From positions 38,916,442-38,980,441 of the forward strand of contig OZ022342.1 of NCBI GenBank assembly GCA_963989245.1: DNA of 64,000 nt. The letters are read 5' to 3'. Below are positions 1 through 10,517 of this stretch, piece after piece (the stretch's first letter is position 1; each line of letters opens with the position of its first letter). Made by a program: the position numbers and the translations under genes. Below the pieces are notes generated by a model. The model was given only the letters and a program-made list of their open reading frames with translations. It was not told where the DNA came from and made no database searches. This DNA comes from Nansenia antarctica (Eukaryota > Chordata > Actinopteri > Argentiniformes > Microstomatidae).

Positions 1-2138
1 TGGAAGGCCTGTTCACATTCTGTGGTCCATTTCCATTTCCGTTCTGCCTGAAGTAGTTGGTTCAACGGGTAGAGCACCGTGGACAGGTTAGGCATGAACC
101 GGTTGTAGTAGTTGATGAATCCGAGAAACGACCTCAGCTGCTGTACATCCTGTGGCTGAGGAGCCTCCATGACGGCCTCGATTTTCTCTTTGCATCTATG
201 CAAGCCCTGTGCATCGATGGTGTGGCCACAGTATGTGATACATGATTTTAAAAACTCACACTTGTCACGTCTGGCCCGGAGTCCGTAGTCTTGAAGTCTC
301 TGTAAGACCTTCTGGAGGTTCTCCAGGTGTTCGTTATCGTTGGCCCCCGTCACAATGATATCATCTAAGTAGCACTGTGTGCCTGGAATCCCTTGTAACA
401 CCTGATCCATGGCTCGCTGCCATATGGCCGGGGCAGAGGCCACTCCGAAGACCAGCCTGTTGTATCGGTACAGGCCTTTCAAAGTGTTTATCGTCAGGAA
501 CATCTTCGAGTCTTCTTCTATCTCCATCTGTAGATAGGCTTCAGCCAGGTCCACCTTGGTGAACCGTTTTCCACCGGCCAGGTTTGCGAAGATGTCCTCA
601 ATCCTGGGTAATGGATATTGTTCTGCTTGTAGCACAGGGTTGATGGTGATCTTGAAGTCTCCACACAGCCTCACTGCCCCTGACTTCTTTGCTACTGGGA
701 CAACGGGTGTGGCCCATGGACTCCAGTCTACCTTGGACAGGATCCCATCAGCTTCCAGGCGGTCCAGCTCAGCTTCCACTTTCTGTCGTATGGCGTATGG
801 AACTGGGCGTGCTTTGTGGAAACGTGGGTTGGCTCCGTCTTGGAGAACGATTTTTTCCTTGATGTGTTTTAACGTCCCGATGCCGTCTTGGAATACAGGT
901 GCTGCGGCATCCAAGACTTTCTCCAGTTTCACCTCTGTGGACTTGTGAGTGGGGTTTGGCGCCACTTGCAGGCTGTTAATGGATTTCCAGTCCAGCTGCA
1001 GCTTCCTCAGCCAGTCTCGCCCCCACAACGCTGGTCCTCCTCTTCTTACGACGTACAAGTCCAAAATGCATTGTTGACCATTGTGTTGTACATCCACAGG
1101 CAGTACTCCGAGGGGCTTGATTTTCTCTCCAGTGTATGTTTTTAGGAGGATAGATGATGGGTTCAGCTTCTGGTCTCCAAAGTACTTCACAAAGTCAATG
1201 TGTGTCATCACTGACACTGCAGAGCCGGTATCCAGTTCCATTTGTACTTGTTTGCCATTCACCTGTGGTGCAAGCCAGATAGCTTTCCTGCCGCCTCCTT
1301 TGACATGGTAAACATCCAAGCTATTGGTATGTTCACTCTCCTCGTCTGACTCGTCGTCTGCAGCCTCCTCCATGTTGTGCACTTTCCTTTTCTTTTGCGC
1401 ACTCCACTGTGTCTTTTTTTCATTTTTGTTCACTCTTGATTTTCCCGAGCGACACACCCTCTGGATATGTCCAGTTTTGTTACATAGTCTGCAGACTTCG
1501 TCTTTAAACCTACACTGTGATGGGGAATGTGAGCCCCTCCCACACCTGTAACACAGTTCTTGCTCTCTTGTTTGTGTGACGGTTGCCATTTTGTTTACAT
1601 TTACTGCCTTTACTCCTGTCTGCAGTTCAACAGCATCCCTGGCTGCTGTTTCCATTGAGACTGCGATTTCCACTGCCCTTTTGAACGTGAGGCCGGCCTC
1701 TGTTAGCAGTCTCTTCCGTATGGCCTCACCAAGAATGCCACATACCAAACGGTCTCTCAACGCATCATTCAGTCCATTTGCAAATTCACAATGTTCAGTG
1801 AGTCTCTTCAGCTCAGCCACGTAACTGACTATGGATTCACCCTCATGTTGATTTCGTCTATGGAATCTGAAACGTTCAGCAATTAGTAGTGGTTTTGGGG
1901 ATAAATGTTCTTTCATTACCTCCAACAGTTGCTGGAATGTTTTTACGGAAGGCTTTTCTGGGGCAGTTAAGCTGCGCAACAGGCCATATGATTTCCCCCC
2001 CATTGCACTCAGCAACACTGCAACATGTTTGTCATCCTCAATGTCATTTGCCTTGAAATACTGTGAAATGCGTTCAGTATATTCGACCCAGTCATCCTTC
2101 GCGCCGTCAAACGGGTCAATTGATCCAATTCTAGCCAT
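1..2138 (-). CDS. Ty3/Gypsy-type retrotransposon Gag-Pol, partial (runs off left edge)
   Basis: I read one uninterrupted minus-strand frame from about 2138 down to base 1. In order it shows: a Gag-like domain; two CCHC zinc knuckles of the CX2CX4HX4C form (about 1530-1450); an acidic linker; an aspartic protease site with the core LDTGSA (about 1230); and a reverse transcriptase with the catalytic motif YLDD (about 335-325) and the start of the connection/RNase H region near the left edge. Gag and Pol share one frame, with no separate pol ORF. The order protease-RT and the YLDD box fit Ty3/Gypsy elements of the 'K02A2.6-like' type found in many animals. The first ATG in this stretch (2138) is probably not the original start, because a LINE sits immediately upstream and more gag lies beyond it (2733-2822). 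Integrase would lie outside the window. No stop or frameshift was seen in the part read. Confidence 0.85.
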   Translation of the reverse strand, partial: MARIGSIDPFDGAKDDWVEYTERISQYFKANDIEDDKHVAVLLSAMGGKSYGLLRSLTAPEKPSVKTFQQLLEVMKEHLSPKPLLIAERFRFHRRNQHEGESIVSYVAELKRLTEHCEFANGLNDALRDRLVCGILGEAIRKRLLTEAGLTFKRAVEIAVSMETAARDAVELQTGVKAVNVNKMATVTQTREQELCYRCGRGSHSPSQCRFKDEVCRLCNKTGHIQRVCRSGKSRVNKNEKKTQWSAQKKRKVHNMEEAADDESDEESEHTNSLDVYHVKGGGRKAIWLAPQVNGKQVQMELDTGSAVSVMTHIDFVKYFGDQKLNPSSILLKTYTGEKIKPLGVLPVDVQHNGQQCILDLYVVRRGGPALWGRDWLRKLQLDWKSINSLQVAPNPTHKSTEVKLEKVLDAAAPVFQDGIGTLKHIKEKIVLQDGANPRFHKARPVPYAIRQKVEAELDRLEADGILSKVDWSPWATPVVPVAKKSGAVRLCGDFKITINPVLQAEQYPLPRIEDIFANLAGGKRFTKVDLAEAYLQMEIEEDSKMFLTINTLKGLYRYNRLVFGVASAPAIWQRAMDQVLQGIPGTQCYLDDIIVTGANDNEHLENLQKVLQRLQDYGLRARRDKCEFLKSCITYCGHTIDAQGLHRCKEKIEAVMEAPQPQDVQQLRSFLGFINYYNRFMPNLSTVLYPLNQLLQAERKWKWTTECEQAF

Positions 2139-2141
2139 CTT

Positions 2142-2725
2142 CGGCAGAACATACGGAAGATCACCGGCGCCCCCCTCCCCTCTCTGGAGGAGCTGTACAA
2201 CACACGTTGTCTCAGGAGGGCCTCCAAGATCTCCAGGGACCCGACCCACCCTGGGCACGTACACTTTGTCAGGCTGCCCTCGAACAGGAGGTACAGGACC
2301 CCGGCCGCTAAGACAAACAGACTGAAGGACTGCTTCTACCACAGGGCCGTCAAGGCCCTGAACACAGAAAAGGCCTAAGTTCTGGGCCCAGGACAGTCCG
2401 GACGGATTGTATGGCAGCTAGTGCTGAGGCACAAACATGTACATTTTCAAGCCTGCAAACTGTGACACTTTAAAATAACGTGAAAAAATACTTTTGTGCA
2501 ATATGACAACCCTAGTTGACTATCTGTGCAGTATAGTACAGTGGATTGTGTACATAGCCTTTATTGATGTAAACCAGCTCCTTACCTTCTTGTGATTTTA
2601 TGCTTTTATGCTTTTTCTAAAAAGTTATTTTTTTTTTCCTAACACCAGGGGAGCCACCCCTCCTAAATTTCGTTGTTTGGTACCTGTACTGTAGCAATGA
2701 CAAATAAAGTCCATTCCATTCCATT
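2142..2725 (+). mobile_element. LINE 3' end (CR1/L2/Rex-like, jockey superfamily) inserted in gag
   Basis: A 5'-truncated LINE on the + strand. It encodes the RT C-terminal tail, closely related to 48312-48560 (minus) and 10518-11153, followed by a 3'UTR, a CAATAAAGTCC-like end and an (ATTCC)n tail. Direct repeats CCATCTT at 2135-2141 and 2726-2732 are its target-site duplication. It disrupts the Gypsy gag on the opposite strand. Confidence 0.85.
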
Positions 2726-2732
2726 CCATCTT

Positions 2733-2822
2733 GCCACGCTGTATAACGGGACTTTCACTTTCACTACTCACGTCGGAGTCACTAGTCTCAGTTTGTTGTT
2801 CCCGCGAAACAAGTTCGGTCAT
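2733..2822 (-). CDS. N-terminal gag segment cut off by a LINE insertion
   Basis: A minus-strand frame starts at the ATG at 2822-2820. It encodes about 30 residues rich in Ser, Glu and Asp, ending in RGKM at the LINE tail. If the LINE (2142-2725) and one copy of its 7-bp target duplication are ignored, this frame runs directly into the frame starting at 2138, at the same Met codon. This was therefore probably the true gag start, and the Gag-Pol ORF was intact before the LINE arrived. Confidence 0.6.
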
Positions 2823-3010
2823 ATCAGAGACAGGGTTCACTTTCCAACCACCTCGTCGCCACTGTTGTGTACCTACTGTGGTTAGTAGGCTACTCAAATA
2901 AACACAGAGAAACGGACTGTAGTTTACTAGCTTCTTTACTTGGAGTAATGACAACGTTACCTTGCATGTCACGTCCTACATAGGAATGCTGGGAGGTACG
3001 TCCAACAGGT
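2823..3010 (-). mobile_element. Putative Gypsy leader and short 5' LTR region
   Basis: Upstream of the gag start on the minus strand is GTGGCGACGAGG (2872-2861), a sequence often found just after the 5' LTR of fish Gypsy elements. The bases before it end in ACA. A TGTTGGAC start near 3008 could mark the other LTR end, which would give an unusually short LTR of about 135 bp. The matching 3' LTR is outside the window, so the boundaries are a guess. Confidence 0.3.
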
Positions 3011-3889
3011 ACGTAATAACGTAGTGACGTAACATACTCAGGCCAGGTAGAATAAACAATGCTAGAGCAATAGATGCAAACCCAAATACTCTACAACTGG
3101 TGTAGTCTAGTTTTTTCTAGTGGTTATACTGTGATTTTTCCCTCCCAGCCTCATATCGTTAATTTCGGAACACCATAAAAATGAATCTGCGCTCCCTGTC
3201 TAACGTTATATCTAACATTACATGTTATAAGGCTGATCTGTGCATGATAGTGCTGCATTTTGACATGTTTCATGTCGCATTTCCCCCCGTTGATGGTATA
3301 TGACGCTATAGTCAGTCCCAATGGTCCAAAAGTCAAGTGCTTCGTAACACAGATAGGGTGAATTTTATGAATGAAAGTGTGAAAGTTCTGTCACAAAACG
3401 CCATTACATATCCTTGCACATTTTTAAGTGGGTATATGGAAATCCTTGGCCTTTCCTAGTGGGTGTACAGCGTAGTCCTGGTATCACGTAGATTACACCA
3501 CTGAGGCAAAAAAATAAAGGGAGGTGAATGTAGCGGAAGTAATTCATAATGATGCTCTTGCAGCCTCAAATGTAGCCTTCTGAACAGGAGGAAGTCCTCT
3601 TGGTTAAAGGGTCTAGGCCTCGCCAGTAACATTTACATTAATATATCTCTAAATCTGAGGGTCAAAGAGGGGTGGAGTGTTGCACATGCACACTAACTAT
3701 GTTGTGTGATGATTAATAACCTTGAGGCTCCTCAGCTTAGACTGTGTTAGCTAATTGGGCTAACACAGTCTTGAGTGTAGATGACCATACAAGTTTGATA
3801 CCTGTATGGTAACTGTACAGATTGGGATGTTGGGATGGTGTATTTATGGTGTACTTATTACATACGTAGGCTTCACTCATGGCTATATA
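3011..3889. other. Intergenic stretch with a mariner-type MITE fragment
   Basis: No gene is visible. Bases 3178-3310 are related, in reverse orientation, to the interior of the mariner-like element at 27184-28161 (shared AACGTTATATCTAACATTAC and CATGATAGT blocks). A perfect 12-bp hairpin with a 7-base loop occurs at 3740-3770. Nothing else was recognised. Confidence 0.5.
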
Positions 3890-5036
3890 TCAAATCAAAT
3901 CAAATCAAATTTTATTTGTATAGCGCATTTCTTACAAGATGCAACTCAATGCGCTTCACACAATTAAAATGTTCAGTCAATCAGTCAATCAATCAAACAA
4001 TACTGACAGAGCCGCGAGCAGGCAAAAGTAAAAACCTGTACACTATGTAGCCAGGAAAAATTCCCTTGCAGCCCTCTACCAATAGAGCGACTACTAGCCA
4101 GTTTGCCTACCAGTACCCAGCGGTCCCCAAGGGGAGGCCAAGGACCACCGGCACAAAGCAAGCAAGCAAGGGCAAAAACCTGTACACCATGTATCCAGGA
4201 AAAATTCCTTGCATATTATCGGCGTACACACTGTCCATAAATGTAGTGTTATATTTGCATCGTTCTGCATCCAGCATGGTCACAGGTCCTGCCAAAAGAG
4301 AATCTTAAGCACAGTTATGATGCAACAACACAATAAAGACAATAAAGATGACAGCAATACAACCTGATGGTGGTCCTGGTACACCCTTGTACCGGTTCCA
4401 GTACTGCTCTAGGTGCTATTTGGAGCTGACAGTGCCTCATCAGCACCCGGGTCCATTTTCCTGTCAACACAAATCTCAAAACACGAGTATGGTGTAATGG
4501 CCTAGTGATCCTAGTTCTATAATGTCCAATGTCTCCCTTAGTATCAAAAGGCGACATTGAATAAGTAGGTTTTGAGGTCACGCTTAAAAATGTCCTGAGT
4601 TTTAGACAACCTCAGGCCCTCAGGTAGGGTGTTCCACAATCTAGGAGCATATATGCTAAAAGCTGATCCTCCAAATCTCTTTGTCCTAGCCTCTGGCACT
4701 ATTAAAAGTTCCGTGCCACTAGACCGTAGGGGTCTAGCTGGTGTGTATCTTATGAGCATGTCCACCATGTAATTGGGTGCATCACAGTGGAGTGATTTAT
4801 AAACTAGTAAAAGGATCTTAAAGTCTATTCTATGACTGACAGGGAGCCAGTGTAGTGATCTCAAGACAGGTGTGATGTGCGCTCTTCGTTTGGTCCTAGT
4901 AAGGACACGAGCAGCAGCATTTTGAACCATTTGTAGTCTATTTATCATTTTTTTGGGGAGACCTGTCAGGAGAGCATTACAGTAATCTAGCCTACTAGTA
5001 ACAAACGCATGCATTAATTTTTCAGTGTCTGCCTGG
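3890..5036 (-). mobile_element. L2-like LINE, 3' part (RT C-terminus and 3'UTR)
   Basis: Minus-strand ORF 5014-4544 encodes the C-terminal region typical of fish L2-like LINE reverse transcriptases, with blocks such as SRLDYCNALLTGLP, LHWLPVSHRIDFK and PRLWNTLPEGLR. The 3'UTR runs to about 3890 and ends in (AATCA)n plus a TTTATTTGTATAGCGC motif common at fish L2 ends. The 5' continuation is at 7679-8030, displaced by a hAT insertion. The copy is truncated and inactive. Confidence 0.85.
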
Positions 5037-5753
5037 CAGGGGCACCGCTAGAGATTCTGGGCCCCATGACAGAATATCATTTTGGGCCCCCTCCACCTAA
5101 ACCACCCATCAACCTAGACAACCCGGCGGGCCTTGCATGGTAGCTTGCCACCATTGGTAGGTGAATGGGTGAATGAGATGCCATTGTAAAGTGCTTTGGA
5201 ATAAGGCGCTATAGAAGTCAATCCATTTAGAACTCTTTCCTATCTGAATCCTATCTATATTTCAGGATATTTTTGACTCAGAGCCTGAATGTCAACAGTT
5301 TCCAAGTCAACTCATACATACAGGTACATGCTTTGAGGATATACAAGCTCAAGGTCACTAATCTGTTGAATCACCTAAACCACCCATCAACCTAGACAAC
5401 CCAGTTGAAGTTGATGAACTATTGATGCACTGCAAGAAATCCAATGATGGCCATCTTTTGTAAATTTAATGGAAAATTACAGTTAATACAGGAACAATTT
5501 AGCCCCAAAAAATTCTCAACATTCTTTCACTTTTTTAAAGATTTGAACAAAACAAGGACAAAAATATAAATTAAATAAAGATATGAACCAAATTATAAAT
5601 AAATCACACACATAAATAAAAATAAAAATCTCAACTTTCTTTAACTTAATTACCTTAAGATTTGATCAAAACAAGGACACAAATAAAAAATAAATAAAGA
5701 TATGAACCAAATTATAAATAAATCACACAAATAAATAAATGAAGAATTACAAG

Positions 5754-6218
5754 TCAAATCAAAGCTAAGCGCCGGGCCTTCTTGGTAGCAAAATCTTTAA
5801 TAAGATCCTTAAAATCTAGCGATAAAGCCAACTTGCTTTCTATTGACAATATTGCAAGATTGTTCAACCTCTCTTGAGACATTGTTGATCTCAGATAGCT
5901 CTTGATCAGTTTCAGTTTGCTGAATACCCTTTCTCCACCGGCAACGGTAACTGGGAGAGTGCAGAAAATCCTCAGAGCAATGCAAACCTCTCCAAAAATG
6001 CTCTGGAGTTCCATTTTATAGATTGCATTCAGGAGTGCAAGAGAGCTACAGCCAGAGGGGAAAGTGGCTGAAAAGATTGCATTGAGATGCCTGATTTCGC
6101 TCTCAAACTGATCTGTGAGGTCTTTTTTGTACTTCTCCCTCAGTGGCTGACACACAGAAGCCATAACACTGTCACTCAACTGCCCAACTTTAAGATCATG
6201 AACATCACCACTAGACAA
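5754..6218 (-). pseudogene. hAT transposase C-terminal dimerisation domain remnant
   Basis: A minus-strand ORF of 154 codons whose second half is the hAT C-terminal (dimerisation) domain, with the block CTLPVTVAGGERVFSKLKLI followed by LRSTMSQERLNNLAILSIE. The part upstream, which would carry the catalytic core, is replaced by minisatellite sequence, so no full transposase can be made. It resembles the ZMYM/TTF-type domesticated hAT family. The stop lies at 5754-5756. Confidence 0.85.
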
Positions 6219-6308
6219 CCATAGGATACCCCTTACATTTAGACAATACTTTGAACATCCCTACATTATGAAAACACAAAAGGGCATATAAATTCAGCAC
6301 ATTTATTT

Positions 6309-6987
6309 CTACATGACTTGACACCAATGGTAGTGTAGCATGGTAGTGTAACATGGTAGTGTAACATGGTAGTATAACATGGTAATGTAGCATGGTAGTG
6401 TAGCATGGTAGTGTAACATGGTAGTATAACATGGTAATGTAGCATGGGAGTGTAACATGGTAGTGTAGCATGGTAATGTAGCATGGTAGTGTAACATGGT
6501 AATGTAGCATGGTAATGTAGCATGGTAGTGTAACATGGTAGTGTAGCATGGTAATGTAGCATGGTAGTGTAACATGGTAATGTAGCATGGTAATGTAGCA
6601 TGGTAGTGTAACATGGTAGTGTAGCATGGTAATGTAGCATGGTAGTGTAACATGGTAATGTAGCATGGTAGTGTAGCATGGTAGTGTAGCATGGTAGTGT
6701 AGCATGGTAGTGTAACATGGTAGTGTAGCATGGTAGTGTAGCATGGTAGTGTAGCATGGTAGTGTAGCATGGTAATGTAGCATGGTAGTGTAACATGGTA
6801 GTGTAACATGGTAGTGTAGCATGGTAGTGTAGCATGGTAGTGTAGCATGGTAGTGTAACATGGTAGTGTAGCATGGTAGTGTAGCATGGTAGTGTAACAT
6901 GGTAGTGTAACATGGTAGTGTAGCATGGTAGTGTAGCATGGTAGTGTAACATGGTAGTGTAGCATGGTAGTGTAACATGGTAGTCTA
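6309..6987. repeat. 13-bp minisatellite, about 50 copies
   Basis: A tandem array of CATGGTAGTGTAR with single-base variants (A/G at the last base, TAGT/TAAT), inside the hAT element. Because 13 is not a multiple of 3 and the unit has no stop on the minus strand, all three minus frames are open. The resulting 13-residue-period proteins are artefacts. Confidence 0.97.
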
Positions 6988-7678
6988 TCAGTATCGGATC
7001 GGGACATCCCTAATAATAGGTTAAAAATACGTGACATTTACGGGAAAATATACTCGTCGGGAGTGTACTGTAAGTTAACTTTACTTGAAGTTAATGTTAA
7101 TTAGCTAGTGAGCTAGCTAACTAGATCATCTACACAGTGATTAGCTAGTGCTAAACCACACAACGTTGACTAAGTGACATGTTATGGGCCCCAAAAGAAG
7201 GTCTGTGAATAAATACCTTTCTTTTTTTTAAAAACGTTGTGACTAGTTGTCGTCCTTTTTTCTCAGTCTCCTCGTTCTTTCTTTTTTCTTTTCTCTTTTG
7301 AGACCCTGACTTTGACTTTGCCAACATCGTCTCTCTCCTTGTCAGAATAGCGGTAACGTTCCTCTAGGCGGCTCGCGGAATCTCGCAGAATCGAGGCTCG
7401 CGGAATCTCGCGAAATCTCGCGAAATCTCGCGGAAAGTCGCGGTGGACTGAACCATGCAATAAAGAGGGGGGTAAATAATAAGGCTTAATTTTGTCAAAC
7501 AAAGAAACAAAACTCCAGTTTGTTTCTTTTGTGACTTTTTTTAATACACACAGTCGGCTACATTAACTTCCTTATGATAATATTAATTCCAAAATTCCAA
7601 AAAAGATTCTCTTGGGCCCCTGTCAGTGCTGGGCCCTTAGAATCGTCATAACTTACCACCCCCCTAGCGGCGCCCCTG

Positions 7679-8030
7679 CTGCCTGGGAGAGAAATGATTG
7701 TACCTTAGTGATGTTTCTTAGATGGTAGAAGGATGTTTTAATAGTATTATTAATATGAGTTTCAACATTTAGATCTGGGTCAATTATGACACCAAGATTC
7801 CTGGCCTGACACTTAGTGTCAAGAGCTAGTGTTTTCAAGTGTGCAGATAATTTCTCTCCCAGTTTTCTCGCCAATGATCAATACCTCTGTTTTTTCTTGA
7901 TTGAGTTGGAGAAAGTTTTGTGTCATCCAATTCCAAATATTAATATCGGCAATACAATCTATCAGGTGGTCGATCATCTTGTAGTCGTATATATCGCTTC
8001 ACTGGATAGTGTTGAAAATGCAATTTAGTC
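7679..8030 (-). mobile_element. L2-like LINE, 5' remaining part (RT thumb region)
   Basis: The minus strand encodes NFLQLNQEKTEVLIIG, then, after a frameshift, a block containing LGVIIDPDLN and NITKVQSFLSQ. This is the segment that directly precedes the RT C-terminus at 5014. The frameshift lies near 7870. The LINE is 5'-truncated near 8030. Confidence 0.8.
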
Positions 8031-8396
8031 CAGGACATGGCTTACAGTAGGCACTAAATCTAAATCCAGGAAACAACAACGTTGTGATATGAAGACTTCG
8101 TGAAGTGAAACTGATGCCAAACTTCACAGAGAGATGGCGAGAACTGTCCTGTCAGTCCAAGAGAAACTAGAAACTTTAATTTAGTTCTGGCAGCTAAATG
8201 ATGCAGCCTGACAAGTGGAAATTTGCAGAGCAAATGGCCACTTGCTAGTATATGAATAATATATGAAAAAGACTAGGAGTCACTGACAAATTCAGTTATC
8301 TCAGATCAAGTCTAATGGACCTGAAGCAGTGCTGGAGTAATGTGGAAAACAAGGAAAACAATTAGAGAGAACAAATGGCTTTAGCAGACTTAGGGC

Positions 8397-8430
<34 letters not shown>

Positions 8431-8810
8431 TCATTACATAATGGCACACTGAAACTGCTGCAGTGCCCAGATACAGTGGGGGGAAATAAGTATGCAACAC
8501 AACAATTTTTTAATTGAACATTAACTTTAGTCCCACCCCCCTTCCCATCCCACTCGCCCCCACTTAGAGCAATATAGTACATAAATAGAAAGAAAAAAAT
8601 AAACATAAAGAACAAAAAAAGGCTGAATATTTAAAGTCACCAGCAAATTGAATGTTAGAAACATTGACAGTCTTCAAAATGTACAGAGATGTTCAGTATA
8701 CTGAAGGCTACTTAGAATTTGAAAAAATCTTCACATCTTGTGTTCCAGTGCATGAGGAGCCTCTCTAGGCGTGAGCGTCATCACAAGTAGGTAGCTGTCC
8801 GTTTATCTAA
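8031..8810. other. Intergenic, includes (TG)n microsatellite 8397-8424
   Basis: No gene recognised. It has a (TG)n run at 8397-8424 and A/T-rich low-complexity sequence near 8580-8620. Confidence 0.6.
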
Positions 8811-9696
8811 AGCCCAATTTATGCTTCTGCGTCGAATTTACGCGCGGCTAAGCCGTAGCTTGCGCAAGGGCTCTCCCGGTTTATAGTTCTGCGTTGGTCT
8901 TTACGGCTCCGCGTTGGTCGGTGTACTCATAGCGGCATAATAGCGATCAAAAAACTTATTTTTGTTATGCTTGTTGTAAAGAAAATGTCTATAATGCATT
9001 CAAATGACAGTAAACTAAGATAATAAGATGGTTATCATCATTTTTCAAATCTTTATTAATAAGTAATTACAGAAAAAGTAAATTACATTTCTGTCATGAC
9101 TTCCGCATTTACGAGAGAGTCGGAATGTGACGCTACCAAGCGGACCAATCACAGTTCTTATAGATAACTTTACATTAAATATGTCTATCATAAATATCAT
9201 TGAACAGCCATGGGGCTCCCTGTAACTAATCATTTATTTCTAAATAAACAGGATTGTACATCTCGTAAATGTGAATCGCGCTATGGGAAGGCTGTGCCTG
9301 ACGCTTCCATAGGGCGCTCCGTTGGAACGGTGTACTCAAAGCGGCATAATAGCGATTATTTTTTGTTATGCTTGTTGTAAATAAAAGTTCTATGATGCTT
9401 TGAAATGACATTAAACTAAGATAATACGATGGTCATCATAATTTTTCAAATCTTTATTAATAAGTAATTACAGAAAAAGTAAATGACATTTCTGTCATGG
9501 CTTCCGCATTTTAGCCTAGAGAGAGTCGGAATCATATCGGAATCATGTGCTACCAAGCGGACCAATCACAGTGCTTACGGTTGCGTAGGCACTGTCGCGT
9601 AGTTAAAATTTTGGAGAGGTGCGCGTCAATCTACGCCGTAGGCTGCGGCCTACGCAAGCTACGCCGTCGATTTTACGCAGAAGCATAAATTGGGCT
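8811..9696. mobile_element. Inverted-repeat element with internal direct duplication
   Basis: The ends are inverted repeats starting AGCCCAATTTATGCTTCTGC (right end TTGGGCT at 9690-9696), and the subterminal sequence is GC-rich and palindromic (GCGTAG/CTACGC). Two direct copies of about 250 bp lie inside (about 8905-9160 and 9320-9580), sharing TAGCGGCATAATAGCGAT and ACCAAGCGGACCAATCACAG. No coding capacity is seen. I could not define a clean target duplication. A fragment of the same family starts at about 9750. Confidence 0.7.
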
Positions 9697-9749
9697 GAAA
9701 TAAAGGGCTAGCCTCCCACTTCATCTGTAGTAGAATGAGGCGTTTGGCT

Positions 9750-9952
9750 AAAGGCCGATTTAAAGTTCTGCGTCGAATTTACGTGCGTAGCTTACGTTCC
9801 CTACGTAAGGGCCCTCGCACTTTACACTTCTGCGTAGGCCGCGCTGCAATTACACCGTCACATCGCTAGGTGGCAGTGTGTTTTCTATGCCCCTGTGCTG
9901 TGCCTCTTCCGGTTAGGAACGCAACGGAGCTCAAAGCTCAAAGCGGCATAAT
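9750..9952. mobile_element. Fragment of the same inverted-repeat family
   Basis: Shares GTTCTGCGTCGAATTTACG and AAGCGGCATAAT with the element at 8811-9696. It is interrupted at 9953 by a MITE. ATAGCG continues after the MITE at 10256, as expected from the intact family sequence. Confidence 0.6.
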
Positions 9953-10255
9953 CCGCTTGTTAAGTCTGACGTCAAAAGTGACGTTTAGCCATTTCCGAGT
10001 CCAAATCAGAAATTCTCCGCACCGGAGTACCTGTGAACTACAGCGGTAGAATGACAGTTTAATCGTTTTTTAGACTCGGATCTATTCATACAACAAGGGA
10101 CACAGCACTTTACCGTTTTCTCCATATTGTCAGGGTATTTGAGCCTCGGAAAAGCGCTATATAAATATTATTAATTATTATTATTATTTCGGCATCTCGA
10201 AGACAGCGCCTCAGCCAACGTTGGCCCCGGAAATACGTCACGACTTAACAAGCGG
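9953..10255. mobile_element. 303-bp MITE (copy 1)
   Basis: Inverted repeats CCGCTTGTTAAGTC(G)TGACGT at both ends. The host sequence CATAATAGCG is split with a 2-bp AT duplication. The interior carries GAGCCTCGGAAAAGCGCTAT. Related copies are at 13615-13915 (full) and 54892-54983 (fragment). Confidence 0.8.
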
Positions 10256-10517
10256 ATAGCGTGCAGAGGGAAATTACCTGCCCATCATATTTATTGATTA
10301 TATTATATTTAAGGGTTAACCACCACTGATCTGAAGATAGCAAGCAATGGTTCTGGTGCAATAGTTTTATTAAAAGCCTTTGAAATCTAGTCAAATATAA
10401 GAGTCCAAAAGGAGTTTAACTTTGGGCAGGTCCAGAACTGATGGGTAAATTCCAGTTTCTTATTTACATTTATCACATAAAGGTTGACATACCACATATG
10501 TATGGAGCTATTATAGT
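10256..10517. other. Short unannotated intergenic stretch
   Basis: It begins with a few bases continuing the element disrupted at 9952. No gene or known repeat was recognised in the rest. Confidence 0.5.

Larger units (their letters stand above)
5037..7678 (-). mobile_element. hAT DNA transposon (2.64 kb) inserted in the L2-like LINE
   Basis: The terminal inverted repeats are CAGGGGCACCGCTAG on the left and CAGGGGCGCCGCTAG on the right (read inward). An exact 8-bp target duplication, CTGCCTGG, lies at 5029-5036 and 7679-7686. Both are classic hAT hallmarks. The interior holds a transposase C-terminal remnant (5754-6218) and a long 13-bp minisatellite (6309-6987). Removing the element rejoins the two LINE halves. 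The transposase N-terminus is missing or decayed, so this copy is non-autonomous. Confidence 0.93.

Noticed and set aside
57..2325. Series of + strand ORFs over the left edge
   Set aside because: Antisense shadows of the Gypsy Gag-Pol frame on the minus strand.
6211..7037. Three overlapping minus-strand ORFs of 228-255 codons with a His/Tyr/Cys repeat
   Set aside because: Translations of a 13-bp tandem repeat that lacks stops in any minus frame. Not genes.
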